Shown here: piece after piece, positions 27,186-35,662 of the stretch | Position numbering within the stretch: the first letter of the stretch is position 1 | Layout: each line of letters starts with the position of its first letter | Notes under the pieces: model-generated | Seen by the model: only the letters and a program-made list of their open reading frames with translations | Databases searched by the model: none | What the model was told of the DNA's origin: nothing | Translations under genes and position numbers: made by a program | Assembly (NCBI RefSeq): GCF_002251085.2 | Contig: NZ_NOJZ02000021.1 | Location: forward strand, 1 to 42,104 | Source: Romboutsia maritimum | GTDB taxonomy: Bacteria > Bacillota > Clostridia > Peptostreptococcales > Peptostreptococcaceae | DNA length: 42,104 bases | Direction: 5' to 3'

Positions 27186-27407
27186 CCTTATTAGTCTCGC
27201 TGGACTATTTTAAAAGACTTTATAATTTTATTTTTTATAATTTTATTAAAAAACCTCTAGCTAAAATAGCTAGAGGTTATAAATGCAATTTAATCCATCA
27301 TTATATATAACCTTTTTAGCCTCTCTGGACTATTTTTAAGGAATTTATCTTTTTTAAGTTTTTAGGTATTAGCATTCACTTTATATCCTCTCTGAGATAC
27401 GTTAAAG
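27186..27407 (-). promoter_or_regulatory. PyrR-type attenuator leader of pyrF with three binding loops
   Basis: On the minus strand three hairpins carry the PyrR binding loop. Loop 1 (27379-27407) reads ATCTCAGAGAGGAT, loop 2 (27311-27341) AGTCCAGAGAGGCT, and loop 3 (27186-27216) AGTCCAGCGAGACT. Loop 2 matches the known ARUCCNGNGAGGYU consensus exactly; loops 1 and 3 differ at stem positions, mostly with pairing kept. The lower stem of loop 2 (CCTT/AAGG) competes with an antiterminator (AGGTTATA with TATAACCT) that would disrupt the terminator at 27252-27278. This is the classic PyrR mechanism. Confidence 0.88.
27252..27278 (-). terminator. Attenuator terminator in the pyrF leader
   Basis: A perfect 12-bp stem AACCTCTAGCTA/TAGCTAGAGGTT with a 3-nt loop, followed on the minus strand by TTTTAATAAAA. 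It lies between PyrR loops 2 and 3, upstream of pyrF. Confidence 0.88.
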
Positions 27408-27422
27408 CTTATCTTTTATACA

Positions 27423-27451
27423 ATTAAAACATTAATTATCATTTATGTCAA
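27423..27451 (-). promoter_or_regulatory. Promoter of pyrF
   Basis: TTGACA (27446-27451), 17 nt, TTTAAT (27423-27428) on the minus strand. The -35 lies within the last codons of the nitroreductase gene and its stop. Transcription would start just before PyrR loop 1. Confidence 0.65.
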
Positions 27452-28264
27452 CTGTGTATATTCATTGTCAACATCAACTATACTTATAAAGTATTCTTTA
27501 CTCATCTTATTCTTATGTTTTTTCTTAGCATATTTCACTTTTATATCAAACTTTTTACATGCTATATCAAAGTGTTTTAGAGCTATACCCATACTTATTT
27601 TACTCATATTTTCAATAGCTTTTTTTTGTTTTTCTTCATATATATTAATAATATTTTCTTCACCATAAAACATCCACGGTTGGCAATTTTTTATTGATGG
27701 AGCAACTCTAACTGCATTTAGTATTTTAATCCACTTTCTATCTAAATTTTTAGAAATATGTTTTACACGTTCTCTATCTGGTTCTCCATTTAAAGGTCTA
27801 AATAATGACTCTGACTTTTCTGGGTATCCAAACGCAATTATAGCCACTGGATATTCTAGCTTTTTTTCATAATCTTCATCATCACTTTCAATTTCCTCTA
27901 ATTCTACAAATTCTAAGATATCCTCCCTTTTTAGATTACATTCTAGCCAACATGTAGCTAATCCTAATGTAGTTAATTTTAAAACAACATTTTCTATAGC
28001 AAACCCTATATTTTGTAGATAATCATTTCCCTTATTAGATGTAACTACTATATAATGAGGTGCCTTTACTTTACATCCTTTTCCCATTAAAAAATGTATT
28101 AAATGTCCTCTATCTATAACATGTGCTTTTATATTTAAATCTTTATTTAGATAAGTTATATTGCTACATATATCTTTGACTGATTCCATTAAAGGTATTT
28201 TTATTTGCTTATTAGAGTAATTTCTTATAGATTTTCTATAAAAAATAGCATCATATAACTCCAT
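27443..28264 (-). CDS. Nitroreductase family protein (TM1586-type)
   Basis: A 273-residue flavoprotein-like oxidoreductase. The start MELYDAIFYRKSIRNYSNKQI holds the usual Arg/Ser FMN-phosphate contact, the middle has NIGFAIENVVLKLTTLGLATCWLE, and the C-terminal half repeats the fold (ILNAVRVAPSIKNCQPWMFY), as expected for two-lobed TM1586-like nitroreductases. The substrate is unknown. GGAGG lies close before the ATG. It is a single gene; the pyrF promoter overlaps its end and no terminator is visible between them, so some read-through into pyrF is possible. Confidence 0.85.
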   Translation of the reverse strand: MELYDAIFYRKSIRNYSNKQIKIPLMESVKDICSNITYLNKDLNIKAHVIDRGHLIHFLMGKGCKVKAPHYIVVTSNKGNDYLQNIGFAIENVVLKLTTLGLATCWLECNLKREDILEFVELEEIESDDEDYEKKLEYPVAIIAFGYPEKSESLFRPLNGEPDRERVKHISKNLDRKWIKILNAVRVAPSIKNCQPWMFYGEENIINIYEEKQKKAIENMSKISMGIALKHFDIACKKFDIKVKYAKKKHKNKMSKEYFISIVDVDNEYTQLT

Positions 28265-28559
28265 CCACTGCCTCCTAACTGAAAATTTTTATCCAAACTC
28301 TCTTATTTTTAAGATATCTTATATTTCTATATATATTTCATCTATTCATAAAATTGCATATTCCATTATTATATTATAAGTTTTTTTAAGTATTTTTGTA
28401 TAGTTTTTAAAAGAAAAAGATTTATTTTTTGTATTTTGCATTTTTTGTAAATTATATTATAAATCAAGTATGATTATTATAATTCTAATGTAAAATATAA
28501 CTAATGCTATAATAATTATAGTATTTGCTTATTTCTATATAATTTAGGAGGATAAAATT
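28265..28559. other. Divergent intergenic region upstream of the M29 aminopeptidase
   Basis: It holds a possible plus-strand promoter, TTTGCA (28435-28440), 17 nt, TATAAA (28458-28463). Near the gene there is a 15-nt palindrome, CTATAAT-A-ATTATAG (28507-28521), which may be an operator or chance in AT-rich DNA. No small gene is seen. The minus-strand promoter of the nitroreductase is not clear. Confidence 0.4.
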
Positions 28560-29789
28560 ATGGATTTTAATAAAAATTTAGACAAATATGCTGAATTAGC
28601 AGTTAAAGTTGGTGTAAATATACAATCTGGTCAAATATTACTAGTTAGATCTCCTATTGAATGTGCTTCATTCGTTAGAAGTGTCTTAAAACATGCTTAC
28701 CAAAATGGTGCAAAAAACGTACATATTGAATGGTCAGATGAGGAAAGTACTTTAATAAAATATTTAAATGCTCCAGAAGAAACATTTAATGATTTCCCTA
28801 AATGGATTGCTGATCAATATGTAGACATCGCTAAAGAAGGAGGAGCATTTTTAACAATATATGCACAAAATCCAGATTTGTTAAAAAATGTAGATCCTCA
28901 AAGAGTTGCTAATTACCAAAAAGCTTCTGGTATAGCTCTTAAAGAATGGAGATCTTATACTTTATCAGATAAATGTAAATGGAGCATTGTATCTGTACCA
29001 ACTGAAGCTTGGGCTAAAAAAGTATTTCCAAATGAAAACCCCGAAAATGCAGTTGAAAAATTATGGGATGCTATATTTAAATGCTCAAGAGTAGAAAATC
29101 AAAATCCTGTAGAAGCATGGAAACAACATAATAAAGATTTAAAATCAAGAATGGATTTCTTAAATAAAAATAACTTTAAATCTTTAAGATATAAATCATC
29201 TATAACTGATTTAACAGTTGAATTACCAGAAGGTCATATTTGGTTAAGTGGTTCTTCTCAAGATCCAAATGGAGTTGAATTTAATGCTAATATTCCAACT
29301 GAAGAAGTTTATACTATGCCACATAAATTTAAAGTAAATGGATTTGTTCATAGTACTAAACCTCTTGTATACGGAGGAAATGTTATAGACAACTTTACTC
29401 TAACTTTTAAAGATGGTAAAGTAATTGATTGTAAAGCTGAAAAAGGTTATGAAACTTTAGAAAAACTAATTTCTACAGATGAAGGATCTCATTATTTAGG
29501 TGAAGTTGCACTAGTTCCATTTAAATCACCTATTTCTGATACTAATATCGTGTTTTTTAATACTTTATATGACGAAAATGCATCTTGCCATTTCGCACTT
29601 GGCGCTGCATACCGAACTTGTATGAAGGATGGTGAAAACTTAAAATCTGAAGATCTTGATAACTACGGAATAAATGATAGTCTAACTCATGTTGATTTCA
29701 TGATTGGATCTAGTGACTTAGATATAATCGGACAAACTTATGATGGAAATCAAATTCAAATATTTAAATCAGGGAACTGGGCTTTCTAA
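28560..29789 (+). CDS. Aminopeptidase, M29 family (AmpS/PepS type)
   Basis: A metal-dependent aminopeptidase of the thermophilic metalloprotease family. The 409 residues have the M29 order: an N-terminal domain with the LVRSPIECASFVRSVLKHAY stretch, a central KSSITDLTVELPEG, then the metal-site regions FNANIPTEEVYT, LGEVALVPFKSPI, CHFALGAAYRTC and THVDFMIGS, which carry the Glu, His and Asp ligands. No signal peptide is seen, so it is cytoplasmic, most likely for peptide turnover. The ATG has AGGAGG 9 nt upstream. It is monocistronic with a strong terminator. Confidence 0.93.
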   Translation: MDFNKNLDKYAELAVKVGVNIQSGQILLVRSPIECASFVRSVLKHAYQNGAKNVHIEWSDEESTLIKYLNAPEETFNDFPKWIADQYVDIAKEGGAFLTIYAQNPDLLKNVDPQRVANYQKASGIALKEWRSYTLSDKCKWSIVSVPTEAWAKKVFPNENPENAVEKLWDAIFKCSRVENQNPVEAWKQHNKDLKSRMDFLNKNNFKSLRYKSSITDLTVELPEGHIWLSGSSQDPNGVEFNANIPTEEVYTMPHKFKVNGFVHSTKPLVYGGNVIDNFTLTFKDGKVIDCKAEKGYETLEKLISTDEGSHYLGEVALVPFKSPISDTNIVFFNTLYDENASCHFALGAAYRTCMKDGENLKSEDLDNYGINDSLTHVDFMIGSSDLDIIGQTYDGNQIQIFKSGNWAF

Positions 29790-29804
29790 TTTTAAACTAA
29801 AACA

Positions 29805-29846
29805 AAAAAAGGATGTTAGAAATGAAAAATTCTAACATCCTTTTTT
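29805..29846 (+). terminator. Terminator after the aminopeptidase
   Basis: A perfect 17-bp stem (arms 29805-29821 and 29830-29846) with an 8-nt loop, ending in six T; the A-run on the other side gives it a symmetric look. Confidence 0.9.
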
Positions 29847-29960
29847 ATTGTTGACGACAAAAATTTTTATATTAATTAATCTTAACTTAAAAAGATTAAT
29901 TTCTAACTTTAATTATACTACATTTATTATTATATATAAATTATTTAATTTAATAAATTT

Positions 29961-30917
29961 TTATTTATTAAATTCTGTATGAGTCCAATTTATATGATCT
30001 ACATATTCTTGAACTAAAGTATGGCACATATCTGGATGTATCGTTTCCTCAGTTGATATAGTTATAGTTGACATAGCTATCGCAAACTTTAAAGTATCTA
30101 CTAGATTTACATTATTCATATATCCATATGCAATCCCTGCTACAAAAGAATCTCCTGCTCCTGTAACATTAATCACTTTTACATTGTTTGCTTTTATTTT
30201 ACCTTCTTCTACACCATTATTATAATATATACCATCTTCATCCAATGTTATAAATACATTTTCTATTCCTTGATTAATGAAATATTTACCTGCTTCTCTT
30301 AAATCATTCTCATTCTTTATTTCAAATCCACACATTATCTCAGCCTCATATCTATTTGGCTTTATCGTATTAAAATATTTTATTAAATGTTTCACGTGTT
30401 TCGCCTTAGCTGCTGAAACTGGATCTAATATAAATTTTGTTTCATCTTTAAATTCTTTTAAGATGTATTCCACTATGTCAGGTCTATCCGCATCTAAAAT
30501 CATATATTCTGATTTTTTTATTATGTCTTTCTTCTGATCTATAAAGTCTGTTGTAAATTTATCAATTATTTTCATATCTACAACAGCAGACACCATTTCA
30601 CCTTTTTCATTTAAAATGGCCATGTAAGTCGGTGTGTTCCCACCTTTTACTATTAATGAGTTGCTCATATCATATTTCATTACTTTTGAATGCTCTAACA
30701 TTCTCTTACCAGTCTCATCATCACCTAGTATTGATATAAACTTTGTGTTGACTCCTACTCTTGCCATACTTTCTGCTATATTTCTACAGACTCCTCCAAA
30801 AGAAGTTTTAACCTTTCCAGGATTAGAGTCGTTACATCTATAATTTGTATCGGTAAATCCACAGATATCAAAAACTGATACTCCGAAAACTAATGCATAA
30901 TGCTGTCCATATTCCAT
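29961..30917 (-). CDS. PfkB-family carbohydrate/nucleoside kinase (PsuK-like, no HTH)
   Basis: A 318-residue ribokinase-fold enzyme. It has the GG motif SFGGVCRNIAESMARVGV and the catalytic ATP-site motif VTGAGDSF. Sequence and layout are close to the psuK gene at 19965 (both have NPGKV followed by GGV-RNIA), but the N-terminal HTH is missing and the gene stands alone. It is probably a second pseudouridine or related nucleoside kinase; the true sugar or nucleoside is uncertain. GGGAGGG precedes the ATG. Confidence 0.85.
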   Translation of the reverse strand: MEYGQHYALVFGVSVFDICGFTDTNYRCNDSNPGKVKTSFGGVCRNIAESMARVGVNTKFISILGDDETGKRMLEHSKVMKYDMSNSLIVKGGNTPTYMAILNEKGEMVSAVVDMKIIDKFTTDFIDQKKDIIKKSEYMILDADRPDIVEYILKEFKDETKFILDPVSAAKAKHVKHLIKYFNTIKPNRYEAEIMCGFEIKNENDLREAGKYFINQGIENVFITLDEDGIYYNNGVEEGKIKANNVKVINVTGAGDSFVAGIAYGYMNNVNLVDTLKFAIAMSTITISTEETIHPDMCHTLVQEYVDHINWTHTEFNK

Positions 30918-31022
30918 AATTATTCGTTTCCCTCCCTAAGAATCACCTTCCTATTTTATCATATTTTTGTGAGTTTTTTCTACAAGTTTTGCGTTTAAAT
31001 GTAATGTATATTTATTTTTATC

Positions 31023-31051
31023 AAAAAATAGAGTATATTCCCCTATTTTTT
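31023..31051 (-). terminator. Terminator after metH
   Basis: Arms AAAAAATAG and CTATTTTTT around a loop that can add G-C pairs; it overlaps the metH stop and ends the luxS-metH operon. Confidence 0.65.
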
Positions 31052-33439
31052 GACATTAAAATTTAATTTTGCTATTTCAACTGCTGATCTTGCATCTTTT
31101 GAATAATAATCGGCTCCTACCCTTTTTGCATATTCTTCTGTTAGAACTGCTCCTCCTACAAATACTTTTGCATCTATATTATTATCTCGTAAAGCTTCTA
31201 TAGTTTCCTTCATACTTTTAACTGTTGTTGTCATAAGCGCACTTAATCCTACTAACTTAACTTTTCTACTTTTAGCTTGATTTACGACTTCTTCTATAGG
31301 CACATCTTTTCCTAAGTCAATTACTTCATATCCATAGTTTTCTAACATTATTTTGACTATATTTTTTCCTATATCATGAATATCACCTTTTACAGTAGCA
31401 ACTATTATTTTTCCTTTATAAACATTATTACTCTTATTAATTAATTTTTCTTTTATTACATTTAAAGATACCTTTACAGTTTCTGCTGATTGTATTAACT
31501 GAGGCAAAAATATATCTCCTCTATCATATTTTTTACCAACTTCATCTAAAGCAGGAATTAAAATTTTATCTAATATATCATTTTCATTTTTCTTTTCTAA
31601 TAATTTTTTAGTTAAGTATTTAGCTTCTTCTTTTAATCCTCTTTCTACTATCTGTTGTAATGACTGTTCTTTTTTATTCTTATTATCTAGCAATACACTT
31701 TTAATATTCTCCGATTTATTATATTTTTCTATATAATTTGTACAGCCTTTATCTATATTATTTAAAACCTTAAATGAATTTATAGCTTCCATCATAATAT
31801 CTTCATTAGGATTTATTATTGGTAAATCTAAACCAGCACCTAATGCTAACATTAAAAATGAGCTATTAAGTCCATTTCTATTTGGAAGACCAAAAGATAT
31901 ATTCGATATGCCTAGAATAGTTTTAACTCCTAATTTTTCTTTTACCATCTTGATTGCTTTAAGAGTTTCACTTGCTTCTTCTTGCTGAGCTGAAACAGTT
32001 AAAGATAAACAATCTATAAATATGTCCTTTTTAGCTATTCCGTAAGAATTTGCTCTATCTACTATTTTTTTAGCTATATTAAACCTACCTTCAGCTGTTT
32101 TTGGGATTCCCTCTTCATCTAACGTTAATCCTACAACACATGCCCCATATTTTTTTGCTATTGGTAAAACACTTTCTAACAATTCCTCTTTACCATTGAC
32201 TGAGTTAACTATAGACCTTCCATTATAATATCTTAATCCCTGTTCTAATGCATCTATATTTGATGAGTCTATCTGTAATGGAGTATCAATTACTGACTGT
32301 ATTTCTTTTAATAATTTTGGCATCATTATTTTTTCATCAATATCAGGTAAACCTACATTAATATTTAAAATTTCAGCTCCACCGTTTATTTGCTCTAGCG
32401 CTAAATTTATCACATAATCTAAGTTTCCATTTTTAAGAGAGTGTTGTAATAATTTTCGTCCTGTTGGATTTAATCTTTCTCCTACAACTCTTGGTTGATT
32501 TATATTTACAAATTTTGATGGTGAACAAACTATACAAGATTTATTTTTTTTAATTTTCATCTTTTTTAATTCACTTTTATGATTATTAATTTCTTTTATA
32601 AATTCTGGATTTGTTCCACAACAACCCCCTACTATAGATGCTCCTAAATCTATAAATTGCCTTACTCCTTCATAAAATTCTTTTGCTCCTAAATTATATA
32701 CAGCTTGACCATCGATTATATCCGGTAGTCCTGCATTAGCTTGTACTATAACTGGTTTTGTAGCTACTTCAGTTATTTTTTTTACTATAGGTAATAATAA
32801 ATTTGGACCTAATGAACAATTTACACCTATTGCATCTACACCTAGACCCTCTATAGTAGCTACCATACACTCTGGCATACATCCAGTGAAGCTTCTACCA
32901 TTTTCATCAAATGTCATTGTACAAAATACAGGAAGGTTTGAATTTTCTTTAGCTGCTAAAACAGCTGCTTTAGCTTCGTATAAATCCATCATAGTTTCTA
33001 TAATTATAATATCTGCTCCTGATTTAACCCCCTGAATAACTTGTCTTTTAAAAATTTCATATGCTCTATCAAAGCTTAACGTTCCCATAGGTTCTAACAT
33101 TTCACCTATTGGTCCAATGTCTAATGCTACATATCTTGGAATTGATTGATCTACCATTTTAATTGCAGATTTAGCAACACAAATTGCATTGTCTATAATC
33201 TCTTCAACTTCATATCCTATTTTATCTAACTTAAGTTCATTTGCCCCAAATGTATTTGTTGTTAAAACATTTGAACCTGCTTGTAAATATTCTTTATGTA
33301 TATCTTTAAGTTTTTCAGGATTTTCAAGTCCAAATACTTCTGGATTTTCTCCTAATTTAAGTCCCTTCTTCTGAAGCATTGTTCCCATAGCTCCGTCAAA
33401 CAATAATATGTTATTCCTTATGTATTCCCTTATATCCAC
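31043..33439 (-). CDS. metH: Cobalamin-dependent methionine synthase, without reactivation domain
   Basis: Transfers a methyl group from methyl-tetrahydrofolate through B12 to homocysteine. The 798 residues hold a homocysteine domain (about 1-300, zinc cysteines in GVNCSLGPN and GGCCGTNPE), a pterin-binding domain (about 330-590, ERLNPTGRK) and cap plus B12 domains (about 600-798, GDIHDIGKNIV with the cobalt-ligand His). The C-terminal reactivation domain is absent and is made by the gene upstream. The start is taken as the GTG at 33439, 9 nt after AGAGG and inside the end of the upstream gene (29-nt overlap); the ORF extending to 33535 would have an unnatural N-terminus. Confidence 0.94.
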   Translation of the reverse strand: MDIREYIRNNILLFDGAMGTMLQKKGLKLGENPEVFGLENPEKLKDIHKEYLQAGSNVLTTNTFGANELKLDKIGYEVEEIIDNAICVAKSAIKMVDQSIPRYVALDIGPIGEMLEPMGTLSFDRAYEIFKRQVIQGVKSGADIIIIETMMDLYEAKAAVLAAKENSNLPVFCTMTFDENGRSFTGCMPECMVATIEGLGVDAIGVNCSLGPNLLLPIVKKITEVATKPVIVQANAGLPDIIDGQAVYNLGAKEFYEGVRQFIDLGASIVGGCCGTNPEFIKEINNHKSELKKMKIKKNKSCIVCSPSKFVNINQPRVVGERLNPTGRKLLQHSLKNGNLDYVINLALEQINGGAEILNINVGLPDIDEKIMMPKLLKEIQSVIDTPLQIDSSNIDALEQGLRYYNGRSIVNSVNGKEELLESVLPIAKKYGACVVGLTLDEEGIPKTAEGRFNIAKKIVDRANSYGIAKKDIFIDCLSLTVSAQQEEASETLKAIKMVKEKLGVKTILGISNISFGLPNRNGLNSSFLMLALGAGLDLPIINPNEDIMMEAINSFKVLNNIDKGCTNYIEKYNKSENIKSVLLDNKNKKEQSLQQIVERGLKEEAKYLTKKLLEKKNENDILDKILIPALDEVGKKYDRGDIFLPQLIQSAETVKVSLNVIKEKLINKSNNVYKGKIIVATVKGDIHDIGKNIVKIMLENYGYEVIDLGKDVPIEEVVNQAKSRKVKLVGLSALMTTTVKSMKETIEALRDNNIDAKVFVGGAVLTEEYAKRVGADYYSKDARSAVEIAKLNFNVKK

Positions 33440-34139
33440 ATCCCTCAACCTCTTTTCTATATTTACATGTAGTATTATTTTTACAGTTTTTACATGATTT
33501 TGTATTATGTATAGTAACCGAATCTGATATTCCAATTATAGCTATTACCGATTTTCTTGGTATCATTATTCCATTTTGTGTAATTGTAAGTCCTATCTCT
33601 TTACTTGAATCCAAAAGATTTATAATATCTATATTTTTAAATATTGATAAATCTCCATATCCAGGACTATACCTTTGAGTTATATATTTTCCATCTTTTA
33701 ATAATTTTATTTTTATTTCACTTTGTATTAAATCACATATTTCTTCTATTGCAGTAGTTGCACATGCATCAATTATAATACCCTTAGTTAAATTTTGATA
33801 AGAATATTTTCTTATTTCTCGTTCTATTTCTATCCCTAATGTAGCTGCCATTACTATACATTTATTGCAGTTTTTTAATAAATCGTATAAATCTCGACTT
33901 TCTAAATTTATATTTGTTCCTTCTAATTTAATTATTTCACTTCTTTTAGAATTTTCTGATTTATGTTTTAAAGAATAAACCCTCAATATATATCGAGGGT
34001 TTATTCTTTGTTTAGTAAAATCTCTACATTCATTTATAATTTCAATCAACTCTTTGCTTATCTCTTGTCCCTTATATTCTAAATACCTTAATACTTCATC
34101 TTGATTTATATCAATTAAGCTTAAAAAATCCTTCTTCAT
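33411..34139 (-). CDS. MetH reactivation-domain protein with Cys-rich tail
   Basis: A stand-alone version of the MetH activation domain (Met_synt_B12), which binds SAM and remethylates inactive cob(II)alamin on MetH. The 242 residues show the SAM-site motif RYSPGYGDL (about 155-163) and conserved GIIIDACATTAIEEICD. The C-terminal tail adds a cysteine cluster, C-x2-C-x5-C-x8-C, absent from E. coli MetH, possibly a zinc or iron-sulfur site. It overlaps metH and follows luxS by 3 nt, so the three proteins are translated in step. Confidence 0.9.
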   Translation of the reverse strand: MKKDFLSLIDINQDEVLRYLEYKGQEISKELIEIINECRDFTKQRINPRYILRVYSLKHKSENSKRSEIIKLEGTNINLESRDLYDLLKNCNKCIVMAATLGIEIEREIRKYSYQNLTKGIIIDACATTAIEEICDLIQSEIKIKLLKDGKYITQRYSPGYGDLSIFKNIDIINLLDSSKEIGLTITQNGIMIPRKSVIAIIGISDSVTIHNTKSCKNCKNNTTCKYRKEVEGCGYKGIHKE

Positions 34140-34142
34140 ATA

Positions 34143-34598
34143 TTATTCTCCATATATATTAAGTGAAAATCCCTTTTTCAAAGCATTCTTAACATATTCT
34201 TTGGCTCCAAATAAAGATAAATCTTTATAATTTCCACATTCTATTTCTGTAGCCGCTGGCATCTCAGTTGAATTAAGTACCATTTCTAATGCTTTTTCTA
34301 ATCCTTCTTTTACTGTTTTAGCATCAACATCTCCCCACAATATTAAATAAAATCCAGTTCTACATCCCATAGGTGATAAATCAATTATATTGTCTAATGT
34401 TTCCCTTAAATATGTTGCTAACAAATGTTCTAATCCATGTATAGCAGCTGTACCAAATGCCTCTACATTTGGTTGTAAAAATCTTAAATCAAACTTATTA
34501 ACCTTATCGCCATTAAGTCCATCTAATATACAACACTTTCTTATATATGGTGCTTTAACCTTTGTATGATCTAATTTAAAACTCTCTACTTTTTGCAT
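34143..34598 (-). CDS. luxS: S-ribosylhomocysteine lyase (AI-2 synthase)
   Basis: Splits S-ribosylhomocysteine to homocysteine and DPD, the AI-2 precursor. The 151 residues hold the metal ligands His54 and His58 (HGLEH, with catalytic Glu57) and Cys120 (IECGNY), and the catalytic Cys78 (PMGCRTG). It is the first gene of luxS-activator-metH, so homocysteine made here is used by the next two. AAGGGGAT precedes the ATG. I searched the leader by eye for a SAM riboswitch and found none. Confidence 0.97.
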   Translation of the reverse strand: MQKVESFKLDHTKVKAPYIRKCCILDGLNGDKVNKFDLRFLQPNVEAFGTAAIHGLEHLLATYLRETLDNIIDLSPMGCRTGFYLILWGDVDAKTVKEGLEKALEMVLNSTEMPAATEIECGNYKDLSLFGAKEYVKNALKKGFSLNIYGE

Positions 34599-34864
34599 AA
34601 TCCTATCCCCTTATTGATTAATTTTTTCTTTTCTAATATTATACTTCAAAAAATTATATATTTCTCTATATTATACATAAAAATGTCTTAAATATTTATT
34701 TATAGACAAAGCCAATGATTAATTTTTTGAGTATATAGTGCTTTAATATATTAATTGTTTCATATAAAATTTATTGTAATTGTTTAGTACTGTTAAGTTT
34801 GTTATAATGTTTTAGCTGTCTGTAAAAAACGGTTAGCTTAAATATAATTTATGGGGGAATATAT
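34599..34864. promoter_or_regulatory. Divergent region between luxS and the TtcA-like gene
   Basis: On the plus strand, TTGTTT (34780-34785), 17 nt, TATAAT (34803-34808) is a good promoter for the TtcA-like gene. On the minus strand only an isolated TATAAT-like box before luxS is seen. No known riboswitch or small gene is recognised. Confidence 0.6.
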
Positions 34865-35584
34865 ATGCAAAAACTTCTTAGTAAAGCTCGTCAAGCTATA
34901 AAAGATTTTGATATGATACAAGAAAATGATAAAATAGCTGTTGGCCTTTCTGGTGGAAAAGATAGTTTAACTTTACTTCATATATTAAAGAGATATCAAT
35001 CATTTTCTCCTGAAAAATTTGAATTAATTGCTATTACTTTGAATCCTGGAGGAGTAGATAACTCTATATTACACAATTTATGTAAGAAATTAGAAATTCC
35101 TTTTTACGAAATACAAACAAATATTAAAGAAATAGTATTTGATATAAGAAAAGAAAAAAATCCGTGTTCATTATGTGCAAATTTAAGACGTGGTGCCTTA
35201 AATGATAACGCAAATAAATTAGGCTGTAACAAAGTAGCACTTGGGCATCATAAGGACGATGCTATAGAAACATTTTTAATGTCTATGTTTTATGAAGGTA
35301 GGGTTAACTGTTTTTCTCCAAAAACTATTATGGATAAGCAGGATTTAACTATTATAAGACCTCTGATTTACATAGACGAGTATATGATAAAAAAAGTCAC
35401 AAAAGAATTTAATTATCCAGTTGTTCAAAATCCTTGTCCAGCAAATGAAAACACAAAAAGGCAAGAAATAAAAGAACTTATCTCTAAACTTAATAAAGAA
35501 ATACCTGGAACTAAAAAGAATTTATTTGGTGCTTTAAATAACTCAGAAAAATTATTTATATGGGATAAAGAAAAAATAAAATAA
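34865..35584 (+). CDS. TtcA-like PP-loop ATPase (tRNA thiolation family)
   Basis: A cytoplasmic sulfur-transfer enzyme of the TtcA/TtuA group, which thiolates tRNA bases. The 239 residues have the PP-loop SGGKDS (29-34) and the three cysteines expected to hold a [4Fe-4S] cluster: Cys101 and Cys104 (PCSLC) and Cys191 (NPCPA). Conserved GHHKDDAIETFLM is present. The base modified cannot be told; s2C32 is typical for TtcA. GGGGG lies 8 nt before the ATG. It is a single-gene unit with a terminator. Confidence 0.87.
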   Translation: MQKLLSKARQAIKDFDMIQENDKIAVGLSGGKDSLTLLHILKRYQSFSPEKFELIAITLNPGGVDNSILHNLCKKLEIPFYEIQTNIKEIVFDIRKEKNPCSLCANLRRGALNDNANKLGCNKVALGHHKDDAIETFLMSMFYEGRVNCFSPKTIMDKQDLTIIRPLIYIDEYMIKKVTKEFNYPVVQNPCPANENTKRQEIKELISKLNKEIPGTKKNLFGALNNSEKLFIWDKEKIK

Positions 35585-35602
35585 ATTACTTAGATATAAA
35601 AA

Positions 35603-35641
35603 AGCTGTCTTAAAATATACTTTCATTATTTTTAGACAGCT
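35603..35641. terminator. Terminator shared by the TtcA-like and phosphoesterase genes
   Basis: AGCTGTCTTAAAATA and TATTTTTAGACAGCT arms (one A-A or T-T position), with T-rich flanks on both strands; it serves the converging genes. Confidence 0.8.
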
Positions 35642-35662
35642 CATTTTTTCTATATTTTATAT

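Noticed and set aside
33440..33535. N-terminal extension of MetH up to 33535
   Set aside because: The extra residues overlap the reactivation gene, have no homology to MetH and no ribosome-binding site; the GTG at 33439 is preceded by AGAGG.
34599..34740. Possible SAM riboswitch before luxS
   Set aside because: The leader is AT-rich with no S-box or other SAM-aptamer core visible.
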